From: Aeromonas lusitana
GTDB lineage: Bacteria; Pseudomonadota; Gammaproteobacteria; Enterobacterales; Aeromonadaceae
DNA length: 64,000 bases
Assembly (NCBI RefSeq): GCF_002812985.1
Contig: NZ_PGCP01000034.1
Span: forward strand, 22,078 to 86,077
Reading direction: 5' to 3'
In this document: positions 20,272 to 28,981 of the stretch, in pieces
How positions within the stretch are numbered: the first letter of the stretch is position 1
Layout of the letters: the number at the start of each line of letters is the position of its first letter
Translations under genes and position numbers: made by a program
Notes under the pieces: generated by a model
What the model was told of the DNA's origin: nothing
Database searches by the model: none
Seen by the model: the letters and a program-made list of their open reading frames with translations, nothing else

Positions 20272-20299
20272 GCGCCCGCTTTTTCCCTAAGGATCCATC

Positions 20300-20953
20300 A
20301 TGACTCAAGATGAAATGAAGAAGGCGGCCGGTTGGGCTGCGCTCAAATACGTGGTTCCCGGCACAATCGTCGGGGTGGGCACAGGCTCTACCGTCAATCA
20401 CTTCATCGACGCGCTGGCGACCATGAAGGACGAGATCAAGGGCGCAGTATCCAGTTCCGTCGCCTCCACCGAGCGCCTCAAGGGCTTCGGCATCCCAGTG
20501 TTCGATCTCAACGAGATCGATGCCCTCTCCGTCTACGTGGATGGCGCCGACGAGATCAACGCCAGCCGTGACATGATCAAGGGCGGTGGCGCGGCCCTGA
20601 CCCGCGAGAAGATTGTCGCCGCCGTGGCCGACAAGTTCATCTGCATCATAGACAACACCAAGACGGTCCCCGTGCTCGGCACCTTCCCGCTGCCGGTAGA
20701 AGTGATCCCCATGGCCCGCGAATACGTGGCCCGCGAGATCAAGAAGCTCGGCGGCAACCCGGTCTGGCGTGAAGGGGTGGTGACCGATAACGGCAACCAC
20801 ATCCTGGACGTCAAGGGCATGGCCATTCACGACGCCAAGGGGCTGGAAGTGCAGCTCAACGCCATCGTGGGCGTGGTCACCAACGGTCTGTTCGCCCACC
20901 GCGGCGCAGATGTCGTGCTGATCGGTACCCCGGAAGGCGTGATCACTAACTAA
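20300..20953 (+). CDS. rpiA: Ribose-5-phosphate isomerase A
   Basis: 217 residues, the usual length. It interconverts ribose-5-phosphate and ribulose-5-phosphate in the pentose phosphate pathway. Signature blocks are [14 protein letters not shown] near residue 25, DGADEIN at 81-87, [11 protein letters not shown] at about 94 and the C-terminal [12 protein letters not shown] 20300 has AAGGATCC upstream. Immediately after its stop lies a second, diverged copy of its last codons (20971-21057). A terminator follows at 21117. Confidence 0.97.
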   Translation: MTQDEMKKAAGWAALKYVVPGTIVGVGTGSTVNHFIDALATMKDEIKGAVSSSVASTERLKGFGIPVFDLNEIDALSVYVDGADEINASRDMIKGGGAALTREKIVAAVADKFICIIDNTKTVPVLGTFPLPVEVIPMAREYVAREIKKLGGNPVWREGVVTDNGNHILDVKGMAIHDAKGLEVQLNAIVGVVTNGLFAHRGADVVLIGTPEGVITN

Positions 20954-20970
20954 GCCACGACGGGCTGGAT

Positions 20971-21057
20971 GTGGTCACCAACGACCTCCATTTCGCCCAC
21001 CGCGGCGCAGACGTGGTGCTGATCGGTACCCCGGAAGGTGTGATCACCAACGAATAA
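20971..21057 (+). pseudogene. rpiA: Relic: diverged second copy of the rpiA 3' end
   Basis: 29 codons encode [19 protein letters not shown], then TPEGVITNE and a stop. The intact gene ends [18 protein letters not shown], then TPEGVITN and a stop (20873-20953). Apart from one changed codon, one inserted codon and one extra Glu, all differences are silent (ctg/ctc, gat/gac, gtc/gtg, ggc/ggt, act/acc). The relic therefore evolved as the end of a working rpiA allele. The stops are 104 bp apart. Confidence 0.85.
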
Positions 21058-21116
21058 GCAGGCTCTGTGATGTTGCCCTCTGAACGATGAGCGGCCCATC
21101 ATCACACCGACCATAA

Positions 21117-21145
21117 GAAACGGCGTCCGATGGCGCCGTTTCTGT
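21117..21145 (+). terminator. rpiA terminator
   Basis: GAAACGGCG/CGCCGTTTC hairpin followed by a T-rich tail, downstream of the rpiA relic. The relic therefore lies inside the rpiA transcript. Confidence 0.75.
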
Positions 21146-21318
21146 TTATGCCTCAAGGAGTTGCAAAGTATCGTCTACAACTATCGTTGAAAACTTCAAA
21201 GAATTTGACTTTCGTCACAAATATTCCCTCTCCCGCACGTTTTTGCTACTTTACGGTTTTCTTCACATCGCATACCTGCACCGCTTTTCGCACACATATA
21301 TAAAACAGAGGGATCGTC

Positions 21319-22551
21319 ATGACAGCCAAGTTTTCGCTGGACAAGGATAAAATCAAGGTGCTGCTGCTGGAGGGGGTTCACCTCAACACGGTAGAGACGT
21401 TTAGAGCTGCCGGTTACACCAACGTGGAGTACCTCAAGACCTCGCTGTCGGAAGAGGATCTGATCGAGCGCATTCGCGACGTGCATTTCGTCGGCCTGCG
21501 CTCACGCACCCAGCTGACCGAGAAGGTGCTGGACGCCGCCAGCAAGCTGGTGGCCATCGGCTGCTTCTGCATCGGTACCAACCAGGTCGCCCTCGACGCC
21601 GCCCATGTGCGCGGCATTCCGGTGTTCAACGCCCCCTTCTCCAATACCCGCTCCGTGGCCGAGCTGGTGCTGGGGGAGATCCTGCTGCTGCTGCGCGGCA
21701 TCCCGGAGAAGAACGCCAAGTGCCATCGCGGCGTGTGGGAAAAACTCGCCAACCGCTCGGTGGAAGCCCGCGGCAAGAAGCTCGGTATCATAGGCTATGG
21801 CCACATTGGCACCCAGCTTGGCATCATCGCCGAGATGATCGGCATGAAGGTCTACTACTACGACATCGAGAACAAGCTCTCCTTGGGCAACGCCATCCAG
21901 GTGCCGAACCTGGTGGAGCTGCTCAACATGTCTGACGTCATCAGCCTGCATGTGCCTGAGACCGCCTCCACCAAGGATCTGATCGGTGCCGAGCAACTGC
22001 GCATGATGAAACCCGGCGCCATCTTCATCAACGCCTCCCGCGGTACCGTGGTGGACATCGAGGCCCTGGCCGACGTCATCAAGAGCGGGCACCTCTCCGG
22101 CGCCGCCATCGACGTCTTCCCCGTCGAGCCCACCTCCAATGACGAGGAGTTTCTGACGCCGCTGCGGGGTCTGGACAACGTCATCCTGACCCCGCACATC
22201 GGCGGCTCCACCCAGGAGGCGCAGGAGAACATAGGTCTGGAAGTGGCCAACAAGCTGGTCAAGTATTCCGACAACGGCTCCACCCTCTCCGCCGTCAATT
22301 TCCCGGAAGTCTCCCTGCCCGGTCACAAGGGCTCCAGCCGTCTGCTGCACATTCACCGCAACCAGCCCGGCGTCATGAACCAGATCAACCAGATCTTCGC
22401 CGACGAGGGCATCAACATCGCCGGTCAATACCTGCAGACCAGCAGCCACATCGGCTACGTGGTGATCGACGTGGAGACGGAGCACAGCGAGAAGGCCCTC
22501 GCCAAGCTCAAGGAGATCAATGGCACCATCCGCGCCCGGATCCTGCATTGA
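21319..22551 (+). CDS. serA: D-3-phosphoglycerate dehydrogenase
   Basis: 410 residues. It oxidises 3-phosphoglycerate with NAD+ in the first step of serine synthesis. The substrate and NAD domains show LGIIGYGHIGTQLG near residue 155, a catalytic Arg in INASRGTVVD and an HIGGSTQEAQENIG His box near residue 293. A C-terminal ACT domain (HIHRNQPGVMNQINQIF) gives serine feedback inhibition, as in the E. coli-type short enzyme. The start is preceded by GAGGGATC. It has its own terminator. Confidence 0.97.
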   Translation: MTAKFSLDKDKIKVLLLEGVHLNTVETFRAAGYTNVEYLKTSLSEEDLIERIRDVHFVGLRSRTQLTEKVLDAASKLVAIGCFCIGTNQVALDAAHVRGIPVFNAPFSNTRSVAELVLGEILLLLRGIPEKNAKCHRGVWEKLANRSVEARGKKLGIIGYGHIGTQLGIIAEMIGMKVYYYDIENKLSLGNAIQVPNLVELLNMSDVISLHVPETASTKDLIGAEQLRMMKPGAIFINASRGTVVDIEALADVIKSGHLSGAAIDVFPVEPTSNDEEFLTPLRGLDNVILTPHIGGSTQEAQENIGLEVANKLVKYSDNGSTLSAVNFPEVSLPGHKGSSRLLHIHRNQPGVMNQINQIFADEGINIAGQYLQTSSHIGYVVIDVETEHSEKALAKLKEINGTIRARILH

Positions 22552-22578
22552 TGCGCTGAGCCTGGCACTCGCCCAACA

Positions 22579-22608
22579 AAAAGCCCGTCTCAATGACGGG
22601 CTTTTTTA
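22579..22608 (+). terminator. serA terminator
   Basis: AAGCCCGTC/GACGGGCTT hairpin followed by TTTTTT. It also faces the convergent dgkA gene. Confidence 0.85.
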
Positions 22609-22635
22609 TGTCAGGAGACAGCTTGCTCTCGCAAG

Positions 22636-23016
22636 CTACCACCAGCCCAGCAGATTGCGGCCAATCAGGGCGCCCCACACCAGGCCATTGAGGGCCAGCG
22701 CGATAAAGACGGCGGCGGAGCCCAGATCCTTGGCGCGGCCGGAGAGCTCGTGATGTTCGGAGCCGATGCGGTCCACCACAGCCTCGACGGCGGAGTTGAG
22801 CACCTCGACAATCACCACCAGCCAGCTGATCACGATCAGCAGCAGGATCTCGTTGAGGGAGTCACCGAGCCAGCAGGCCAGCGGCATCAACAGCAGCACC
22901 AACACCAGTTCCTGGCGGAAGGCAGCCTCGTTGATCCAGGCCGATTTGAGCCCTTTCATGCTGTAACCGGTTGCGTTGATGATGCGGGTGACCCCGGTCG
23001 CGCCTGGCTTTGCCAC
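22636..23016 (-). CDS. dgkA: Diacylglycerol kinase
   Basis: 126 residues with three transmembrane helices. It phosphorylates diacylglycerol, recycling lipid left by osmoregulated glucan and LPS modification. The family signature is intact: NEAAFRQE near residue 30 and EVLNSAVEAVVDRIGSE (around 70-90, with the catalytic Glu), then HELSGRAKDLGSAAV. I take GTG 23016 as start: GAGGT lies seven bases upstream, and VAKPGATGVTR matches the family N-terminus. An ATG 12 codons earlier would add a tail not seen elsewhere. Confidence 0.95.
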   Translation of the reverse strand: MAKPGATGVTRIINATGYSMKGLKSAWINEAAFRQELVLVLLLMPLACWLGDSLNEILLLIVISWLVVIVEVLNSAVEAVVDRIGSEHHELSGRAKDLGSAAVFIALALNGLVWGALIGRNLLGWW

Positions 23017-23183
23017 GATAACTACCTCATTTGGAATGGCTTTTAGGTTCACATCCTAACAGAGCCCTCAATGGTTTCCATCAGGGGATTTTTGCTTTAT
23101 TTTATCGTCTTGCATTTTCGGCACTGCATTCGTCACTGCCCGTCAAACGACAGTCCACGCCACCCACTCGAGAATTGAGTCGT

Positions 23184-24248
23184 ATGTCCATTCACACAGA
23201 TGAATTGCGCACCCGTCGCCTGGAGTCCCTGATCACTCCGAGCGAGCTTGCGCACGCCTTCCCGTTAAGCGACACCGTTGCCCAGAATCTGCTGGACGCC
23301 CGCCATGAAGTGGAAGCCATTCTGGCCGGTGACGATCAGCGCCTGCTGGTCATCGTCGGTCCCTGCTCCATCCATGATCCCGCCGCCGCCCACGAATACG
23401 CCCAGCGCCTCAACGTCTTGCGCGAGCAGTACAAGGGCAGCCTGTGCATCGTCATGCGCACCTACTTCGAGAAGCCGCGCACTATAGTCGGCTGGAAGGG
23501 GCTCATCAATGATCCGCGCCTGGATGGCAGCTTCGACGTCAATGAAGGGCTCAAACTCGCTCGCAAACTGCTGGTGGACATCAACGCCATCGGCATGCCC
23601 ACCGCCACCGAGTTCCTCGACATGGTGACCGGCCAGTACATCAGCGACCTCATCACCTGGGGCGCCATCGGCGCGCGCACCACCGAATCCCAGGTGCACC
23701 GCGAGATGGCCTCCGCCCTCTCCTGCCCGGTCGGCTTCAAGAACGGCACCGACGGCAACACCCGCATCGCCATCGATGCGGTGCGTGCCGCCCGCCACAG
23801 CCACATCTTCTATTCCCCGGACAAGGACGGCAAGATGACCATCTACCGCACCGCCGGCAACCCCTATGGCCACGTGATCCTGCGTGGTGGCCACAGGCCG
23901 AACTACGACACCGCCAGTGTCGACGAGGCCTGTGAAGCCCTGGCCGACGTGGGTCTGCCCGAGCGGCTGGTGGTGGACTTCAGCCACGGCAACAGCATGA
24001 AGGATCACCGCCGTCAGCTCTTGGTGGCGCAGGATATCTGCGATCAGCTACGTCGTGGCCGCACCGGCATCGCCGGCATCATGGCCGAGAGCTTCCTGGT
24101 GGAAGGGCGTCAGGACGTGGAGAACGGCTGCGCCGCCACCTTCGGCCAGAGCATCACGGATGCCTGCCTCTCCTGGAGCGACACCGAAACCCTGCTGGCC
24201 ATGCTGGCCGAGGCCGCCCAGGTACGACTGGACAAGCAGAAAGCCTGA
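23184..24248 (+). CDS. aroH: 3-deoxy-7-phosphoheptulonate (DAHP) synthase, AroH-like
   Basis: 354 residues. It condenses PEP and erythrose-4-phosphate, entering the shikimate pathway. Conserved blocks are VIVGPCSIHD near residue 54, RTYFEKPRT near 92, GARTTESQ near 173 and DFSHGNSMKDHRRQ near 265. Of the E. coli isozymes it reads closest to the tryptophan-sensitive AroH (N-terminus TDELRTRRLESLITPSELA, and DMVTGQYISDLITWGAIG). No TrpR or TyrR box was recognised upstream. The frame is open 51 codons before ATG 23184, but the family starts here. The ribosome site is weak. Confidence 0.9.
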   Translation: MSIHTDELRTRRLESLITPSELAHAFPLSDTVAQNLLDARHEVEAILAGDDQRLLVIVGPCSIHDPAAAHEYAQRLNVLREQYKGSLCIVMRTYFEKPRTIVGWKGLINDPRLDGSFDVNEGLKLARKLLVDINAIGMPTATEFLDMVTGQYISDLITWGAIGARTTESQVHREMASALSCPVGFKNGTDGNTRIAIDAVRAARHSHIFYSPDKDGKMTIYRTAGNPYGHVILRGGHRPNYDTASVDEACEALADVGLPERLVVDFSHGNSMKDHRRQLLVAQDICDQLRRGRTGIAGIMAESFLVEGRQDVENGCAATFGQSITDACLSWSDTETLLAMLAEAAQVRLDKQKA

Positions 24249-24278
24249 GCATCTGCTCGACGCTCACTCTGCCAATGC

Positions 24279-24315
24279 AAAGGGCCAGACATCGTGGATG
24301 TGTGGCCCTTTCGTT
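24279..24315 (+). terminator. aroH terminator
   Basis: AAAGGGCCA/TGGCCCTTT hairpin with a loop of about 16 bases, followed by CGTTTTG. Confidence 0.7.
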
Positions 24316-24356
24316 TTGTGGCACGCAATCAGTGCCAGATCTCCCTCGCAACGGCT

Positions 24357-24395
24357 CCCTTCTCCCCTCGCGGGAGAAGGGCTAGGGATGAGGGG
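24357..24395. repeat. REP-like palindromic element, copy 1
   Basis: CCCTTCTCCC/GGGAGAAGGG hairpin followed by CTAGGGATGAGGGG. The same architecture with few changes recurs at 40167-40203. This type of extragenic palindrome is widespread in proteobacterial genomes. Confidence 0.6.
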
Positions 24396-24460
24396 CGAAC
24401 ACCATGGGTTACATTCGCCAGTAGACGTAAGTTGCTCGCAGGCATACTTCGACACTACGC

Positions 24461-25237
24461 CTACAGGCTCGGCATAAACCAGACCCGGCCGCCCGCTTCG
24501 ATGCGATCCGTCCTTATCTGGAACACCCGCTCCAGCAGCGCCTGATCGATGATATCGACGCCCCCCTCGCCCACCAGCTGACCCTGTTGCAGACAGAGGA
24601 TGCGATCCGCCCAGTCGATGGCCAGGTTGATGTCATGGATGGCCAGCACCACCAGCAGTCCCTGCCGGGAGAGGCTCTTCAAGAGCCGCAGCAGGGCCAG
24701 CTGATGATGCAAGTCCAGCCCAGCCAGGGGCTCGTCCAGCAGCAACACCCGCCCCGCCGAATTGAGACCGGGCCAGATCTGCAGCAGGGTACGGGCGATC
24801 AGCACCCGCTGCTGCTCGCCGCCGGAGAGGCGACTGAAGTCCCGTGCCAGCAAGGCATCGAGCTCCAGCGCGGCGCACAGCTCGGCCACCGCCTGATTGC
24901 GCAGGGCGGGCTCGGCCGTCTCATCCAGTCCCAGGCTCAGTACCTGAAACACCGGAATATGAAACAGCTGAGGCTGGCGCTGTGGCAGCATGGCGCGCTG
25001 CTGGGCGAGCTCAGACCAGCTCATCTGCAAGATGGATTGCCCTTCCAGCAGCACATCTCCCTGCCCAGGCAGGATGCCAGCCAGGGCGCCGAGCAGGGTC
25101 GACTTGCCACTGCCGTTGGGGCCGAGCAGGGCCACCAGCTTGCCACCGCCCCAGGCGAGACTCAGCGGCGCCAACCGCTCGGGAACGGCCAGCCCGCGAG
25201 CCTCTATGAGGGGAACTTGATGATCATGCAGTGGCAT
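24461..25237 (-). CDS. btuD: Vitamin B12 ABC transporter ATPase BtuD
   Basis: 258 residues. The ABC ATPase has Walker A GPNGSGKST near residue 39, a Q-loop, signature LSGGEQQRVLIAR near 137, Walker B VLLLDEPLAGLD near 164 and a switch His in AIHDINLAI. Sequence and partner (the BtuC-like permease, overlapping by 14 nt) indicate cobalamin uptake across the inner membrane. No btuF or cobalamin riboswitch is adjacent. Haem or siderophore uptake is a less likely alternative for this FecCD/BtuCD-type pair. Confidence 0.85.
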   Translation of the reverse strand: MPLHDHQVPLIEARGLAVPERLAPLSLAWGGGKLVALLGPNGSGKSTLLGALAGILPGQGDVLLEGQSILQMSWSELAQQRAMLPQRQPQLFHIPVFQVLSLGLDETAEPALRNQAVAELCAALELDALLARDFSRLSGGEQQRVLIARTLLQIWPGLNSAGRVLLLDEPLAGLDLHHQLALLRLLKSLSRQGLLVVLAIHDINLAIDWADRILCLQQGQLVGEGGVDIIDQALLERVFQIRTDRIEAGGRVWFMPSL

Positions 25238-26231
25238 TGGCGTCTTGCCTCAACAGCAGGTAGATAAAGAGCGGCGCCCCGACCGAAGCGGTGATGACGC
25301 CGATGGGCAGCTCGCCAGCGCTCAGGGCCGAGCGGGCGATGAGATCGGCCCCCAGCAGCAGGGCGCCGCCGCCAAGCGCCGAGGCGGGCAGCAGGAAGCG
25401 CTGATCGCTGCCGCCACACAGGCGCAGCAGATGGGGCACCACCAGGCCGACGAAACCGATGACACCGCACAGGGCGACCGCAATCCCGGTGAGCAGACAG
25501 ACCGCCATCACCAGTTGCACCCGCACCCTGTCCACATCCAGCCCCATCAACCGGGCCTGGGTCTCCCCCAGCAACAGCTGTTGCAGGGCCCGCCCCTGCA
25601 AGCCAAGCCAGCCCAGGGTCAGCGGCAGCACCAGCCACCACCAGGCGAGTTGCTGACTGCCATAGGAGAGGCTGCCCATCATCCAGAACATGAATTCGCG
25701 CAAGGAGGCGTCATCGGCGAAATACATCAGCCAGGTCATGGCGGCGTTGGCGAGGATGCCGATGGCGACCCCGAACAGCAGCAGCCGGGCGTGGCCGAGC
25801 CGGGCCCGGCGCGCCAGCCGGATCAGCAGCATGGTCACCAGCAGGGCGCCGCCGAAGGCCGCAAGAGACAGGCCCCAGCCCGGCAGATAGACCCCGAGGG
25901 ATTTGGCCACCGCCATCGCCACCATGGCGGCGAGGCCGGCGCCACTCGAGACGCCGAGCAGGCCGGGTTCGGCCACCGGGTTGTGCAGCATCACCTGCAG
26001 CACGGCGCCGCCACAGGCGAGCGCAGCCCCCGCCAGCAAGGCCAGCAGGGCGCGGGGCAGGCGCAGCTCCAGCAAGATGTGCCGCTCCAGCTCCCCCAAG
26101 GGGTGCCAGGGCAGCAACAAAAATTCCCCCCAGGCAAGGGAGAGCAGGAACAGGGAGAGGGTCAAGAGCGACAGGCCGAGCAGCCAGTAGCGCTGCCAGC
26201 GCTGTTGGCGATGGATGAGAGCGAGATACAC
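25224..26231 (-). CDS. btuC: Vitamin B12 ABC transporter permease BtuC
   Basis: 335 residues with about 10 transmembrane helices of the FecCD/BtuC type. BtuC-like blocks are NPVAEPGLLGVSSGAGL near residue 82, LLLFGVAIGILANAAMTWLMYF near 150, GFVGLVVPHLLRLCGGSDQR near 250 and the end ELPIGVITASVGAPLFIYLLL. I take GTG 26231 as start, with GGGGA six bases upstream, matching the short N-terminus of E. coli BtuC. The longer frame adds 27 residues without support. It lies 87 bases after a solute-binding protein gene that is not of the BtuF type. Confidence 0.85.
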   Translation of the reverse strand: MYLALIHRQQRWQRYWLLGLSLLTLSLFLLSLAWGEFLLLPWHPLGELERHILLELRLPRALLALLAGAALACGGAVLQVMLHNPVAEPGLLGVSSGAGLAAMVAMAVAKSLGVYLPGWGLSLAAFGGALLVTMLLIRLARRARLGHARLLLFGVAIGILANAAMTWLMYFADDASLREFMFWMMGSLSYGSQQLAWWWLVLPLTLGWLGLQGRALQQLLLGETQARLMGLDVDRVRVQLVMAVCLLTGIAVALCGVIGFVGLVVPHLLRLCGGSDQRFLLPASALGGGALLLGADLIARSALSAGELPIGVITASVGAPLFIYLLLRQDANATA

Positions 26232-26318
26232 GCGGGATCCCCGAAATGAGACAAGTGCCGCCCCCATGCCTGAAGGCAGCCACAAAGCTGCATGATAACA
26301 GCGCGTTACCACCCAAGG

Positions 26319-27065
26319 TCAAGGATGGTAGGGCTGGGCCAGGGTCTCGACCTCGCCGCTTTCCACCATCTCTTGCAGCGCCTGCGCCAGGGCGGGCCCC
26401 AGACGCAGGTGAGGTGAGCGCTTGCTCATGCCAAGATAGAGCACCACTGGGTGCGGCGGGCGATAGTCCGCCTTGACCAGGCCCGCGGCGTTGCGCTGGC
26501 TGAGGGCGTAATCCACCTGGCAGTCGGTGCCTATCATCAGCGGCAGGTGGCCGCGCTCCACCATGCGCTGCAGCTGATCTTCGGTGGGCACCCCGTGCTT
26601 GTCGATCTGGTTGTCGTCGTCGAAGGGGGCGAAATAGGCCGAGTTGAGCACGAAACCCACCTCCTTGCCCTTGAGATCCTCATAGCGATGCAGGGCGGCA
26701 ACGGCCGCAGGCTTGCCATAAAACGCGGGCCGACACTGGTAGTAGGCGGGTTGCAGATAATCGACGAAGGCCGCGCGCTCCGGGGTTTTGGCCAGCCCTA
26801 TCATGAGATCGGCCTGGCCGGTCTGCATCTGCTTGAGTGCCCGCCCCCATGGCACCTGCTTGAGTTCCAGCTGAATGCCGCTGCGGGCCTGCAAGCGGCG
26901 CAAGATGTCGATATCCAGACCGTAAAACTGATTATCCTGCGCCAGCATGCGAAACGGTGGCCAGACATCGGTGACCACCGTCAGGGTCGGCGTTCCGTTC
27001 GCCATCGAGCTAACGGGCGCCATGCAGGCAAACAACAGACCAAGCACTCCGCTTGTCTTGCCCAT
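26319..27065 (-). CDS. Periplasmic amino-acid-type solute-binding protein (SBP_bac_3)
   Basis: 248 residues. The signal peptide (residues 1-22, ending SSMA) is followed by a bilobed substrate-binding domain: VVTDVWPPFRMLAQDNQFYGLDIDI near residue 33, WGRALKQMQTGQADLMIGL near 86 and FVDYLQP. There is no permease or ATPase of the polar amino-acid type nearby, so it may be an orphan receptor or serve a distant transporter. It runs co-directionally into btuCD but belongs to a different binding-protein class from BtuF. Confidence 0.8.
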   Translation of the reverse strand: MGKTSGVLGLLFACMAPVSSMANGTPTLTVVTDVWPPFRMLAQDNQFYGLDIDILRRLQARSGIQLELKQVPWGRALKQMQTGQADLMIGLAKTPERAAFVDYLQPAYYQCRPAFYGKPAAVAALHRYEDLKGKEVGFVLNSAYFAPFDDDNQIDKHGVPTEDQLQRMVERGHLPLMIGTDCQVDYALSQRNAAGLVKADYRPPHPVVLYLGMSKRSPHLRLGPALAQALQEMVESGEVETLAQPYHP

Positions 27066-27177
27066 CCATTCCAGCCTTATGTTGCTTCATCCTTGTGGGG
27101 TAAAAATACCCCTAAGCCCCACTTATGAAAACCCATGCAGTCGAGATAAAATGCGATTGATTTTAAAGGAGAACCTA

Positions 27178-27534
27178 ATGAACCCTATCGTCACCAGCAT
27201 AGGCCTGCTCATCTGCAGCAACGTCTTCATGACCTTCGCCTGGTATGCCCATCTCAAGAGCATGAACCACAAGCCCTGGATCATCGCCGCCCTGATAAGC
27301 TGGGGCATAGCCCTGTTCGAATATCTGTTGCAGGTGCCCGCCAACCGCATCGGCCATACAGTGCTGTCGGTGGGTCAGCTCAAGATCCTGCAAGAAGTCA
27401 TCACCCTGACGGTGTTCGTGCCCTTCTCCATCTTCTATCTGAAAGAAGATCTGAAGTGGGACTACCTCTGGGCCGGTCTGTGTATCCTGGGGGCGGTGTT
27501 TTTTGTGTTTCGCGAGAAACTCACCGGCATCTGA
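27178..27534 (+). CDS. DUF486 family small membrane protein (DMT-like)
   Basis: 118 residues with four hydrophobic segments. The features NVFMTFAWYAHLK, PANRIG near residue 58, QLKILQE near 69 and PFSIFYLKE match the DUF486 (COG3169) family, which resembles a small drug/metabolite transporter half. No substrate is known. A strong AAAGGAGA ribosome site lies five to six bases before ATG 27178. A palindromic stretch and pilU follow. Confidence 0.82.
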   Translation: MNPIVTSIGLLICSNVFMTFAWYAHLKSMNHKPWIIAALISWGIALFEYLLQVPANRIGHTVLSVGQLKILQEVITLTVFVPFSIFYLKEDLKWDYLWAGLCILGAVFFVFREKLTGI

Positions 27535-27548
27535 CGAGATACACTCAA

Positions 27549-27582
27549 CCACATCTTTTACCAGCACATCTTTTTGATGTGG
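27549..27582 (+). promoter_or_regulatory. Competing stem-loops just before pilU
   Basis: CCACATC (27549-27555) and CACATC (27565-27570) can each pair with the same GATGTGG (27576-27582). This ends two bases before the pilU ribosome site GAGG. It could be a weak terminator of the upstream gene or a leader switch. Confidence 0.3.
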
Positions 27583-27593
27583 CGAGGCAACAC

Positions 27594-28733
27594 ATGGAAT
27601 TGCGAGACATGCTACAGACGTTGGCCAAACAGGATGGCTCCGACCTCTATCTCTCCACAGGCGCGCCCCCCTGCGCCAAGTTCAACGGCGCCCTGCGGGC
27701 CCTGAGCGACACCCCGCTCGAACCGGGTGAGGTGGCCAGGATCGCCGACGGCATCATGGACCTTGAACAGAAGCAGCAGTTCGAGAAGGAGCTGGAGATG
27801 AACCTCGCCATCTCCCTGCCCCAGATCGGTCGCTTTCGGGTCAACATCTTCAAGCAGCGCAACGAGGTCTCCCTGGTGGCGCGCAACATCAAGACCGAGA
27901 TCCCCCGCTTCGAGGACCTCAAACTCCCCCCCGTGCTGCTCGACACCATCATGGAGAAGCGTGGGCTGGTGCTGTTCGTCGGCGGCACGGGATCGGGCAA
28001 ATCGACTTCTCTGGCGGCCCTTATCGATCACCGCAACCGCAACAGTGGCGGCCACATCATCACCATCGAGGATCCGGTGGAGTTCGTCCATCGCCACCGC
28101 AAGAGCATCATCAACCAGCGGGAGGTGGGGGTGGATACCCGCAGCTTCCACGCGGCGCTGAAAAACACCCTGCGCCAGGCGCCGGACGTGATCCTCATCG
28201 GTGAAATTCGCGACCGTGAGACCATGGAGCATGCCCTGGCCTTCTCGGAAACCGGGCATCTGGCCATCTCCACCCTGCACGCCAACAACGCCAACCAGGC
28301 GCTGGATCGCATCATCAACTTCTTCCCCGAGGAGCGCCGCCCCCAGCTGCTCAACGATCTGGGCAACAACCTGCAGGCCTTCGTCTCCCAGCGGCTGGTG
28401 AAGACCACTGACGGCGGGCGGCGGGCGGCGGTGGAGATCATGCTCGGCACCCACACCATTCGCGATCTCATCAAGCGCGGCGAGTTTGGCAGCCTCAAGG
28501 AGATCATGGAGAAATCCAAGGCCCTTGGCATGGTCACCTTCGACGGCACCCTTTACGATCTGGTGGTGGAAGGGGTGATAGACGAGGAGGAGGCGGTGAA
28601 AAACGCCGACTCCCAGAACAACCTGCGCCTTAAGATCAAGCTGTGGCGGGAGAAGGGGCTGCTCTCCAACAGCGCGGATGCCAGCGGCTGGAGCCTGGAG
28701 CCCACCAAGGATGACAATCCCGACCTGCTCTAG
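27594..28733 (+). CDS. pilU: PilT/PilU family type IV pilus retraction ATPase, PilU-like
   Basis: 379 residues. It powers or assists pilus retraction at the inner membrane. Walker A GGTGSGKSTSLAAL lies near residue 131, with an Asp box, Walker B in DVILIGEIRDRETM near 195 and the His box AISTLHANNANQALDR near 220. The N-terminus (MELRDMLQTLAKQDGSDLYL) resembles PilU more than PilT. pilT is not in the window. GAGG lies six bases before ATG 27594. A hairpin follows at 28755. Confidence 0.85.
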   Translation: MELRDMLQTLAKQDGSDLYLSTGAPPCAKFNGALRALSDTPLEPGEVARIADGIMDLEQKQQFEKELEMNLAISLPQIGRFRVNIFKQRNEVSLVARNIKTEIPRFEDLKLPPVLLDTIMEKRGLVLFVGGTGSGKSTSLAALIDHRNRNSGGHIITIEDPVEFVHRHRKSIINQREVGVDTRSFHAALKNTLRQAPDVILIGEIRDRETMEHALAFSETGHLAISTLHANNANQALDRIINFFPEERRPQLLNDLGNNLQAFVSQRLVKTTDGGRRAAVEIMLGTHTIRDLIKRGEFGSLKEIMEKSKALGMVTFDGTLYDLVVEGVIDEEEAVKNADSQNNLRLKIKLWREKGLLSNSADASGWSLEPTKDDNPDLL

Positions 28734-28754
28734 CCCTCTTCCCGTTATCAAGCA

Positions 28755-28782
28755 CTCACCCCCGCCTCGGCGGGGGTGAGTA
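28755..28782 (+). terminator. Possible pilU terminator
   Basis: A very strong CTCACCCCCGCC/GGCGGGGGTGAG hairpin but no T-tract after it, so it may act as an mRNA-stabilising or Rho-assisted structure. Confidence 0.5.
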
Positions 28783-28981
28783 CAATCCCTGTCACCTTTC
28801 CCCTCCCCCGCTCCTCAAGATGACATCCAGCCATCATTGAGCGACGCACGCCCCGCCGACCACTCAAGTGACACATCCATCAATTAATTGCCCCCTCGAC
28901 CCAAAATCCTGATTGAAAACAAAGTTGCCAATCCCCAAATGGGACACCATGTCGATGAATCAACAAAAAAAGGGGGGTTAA

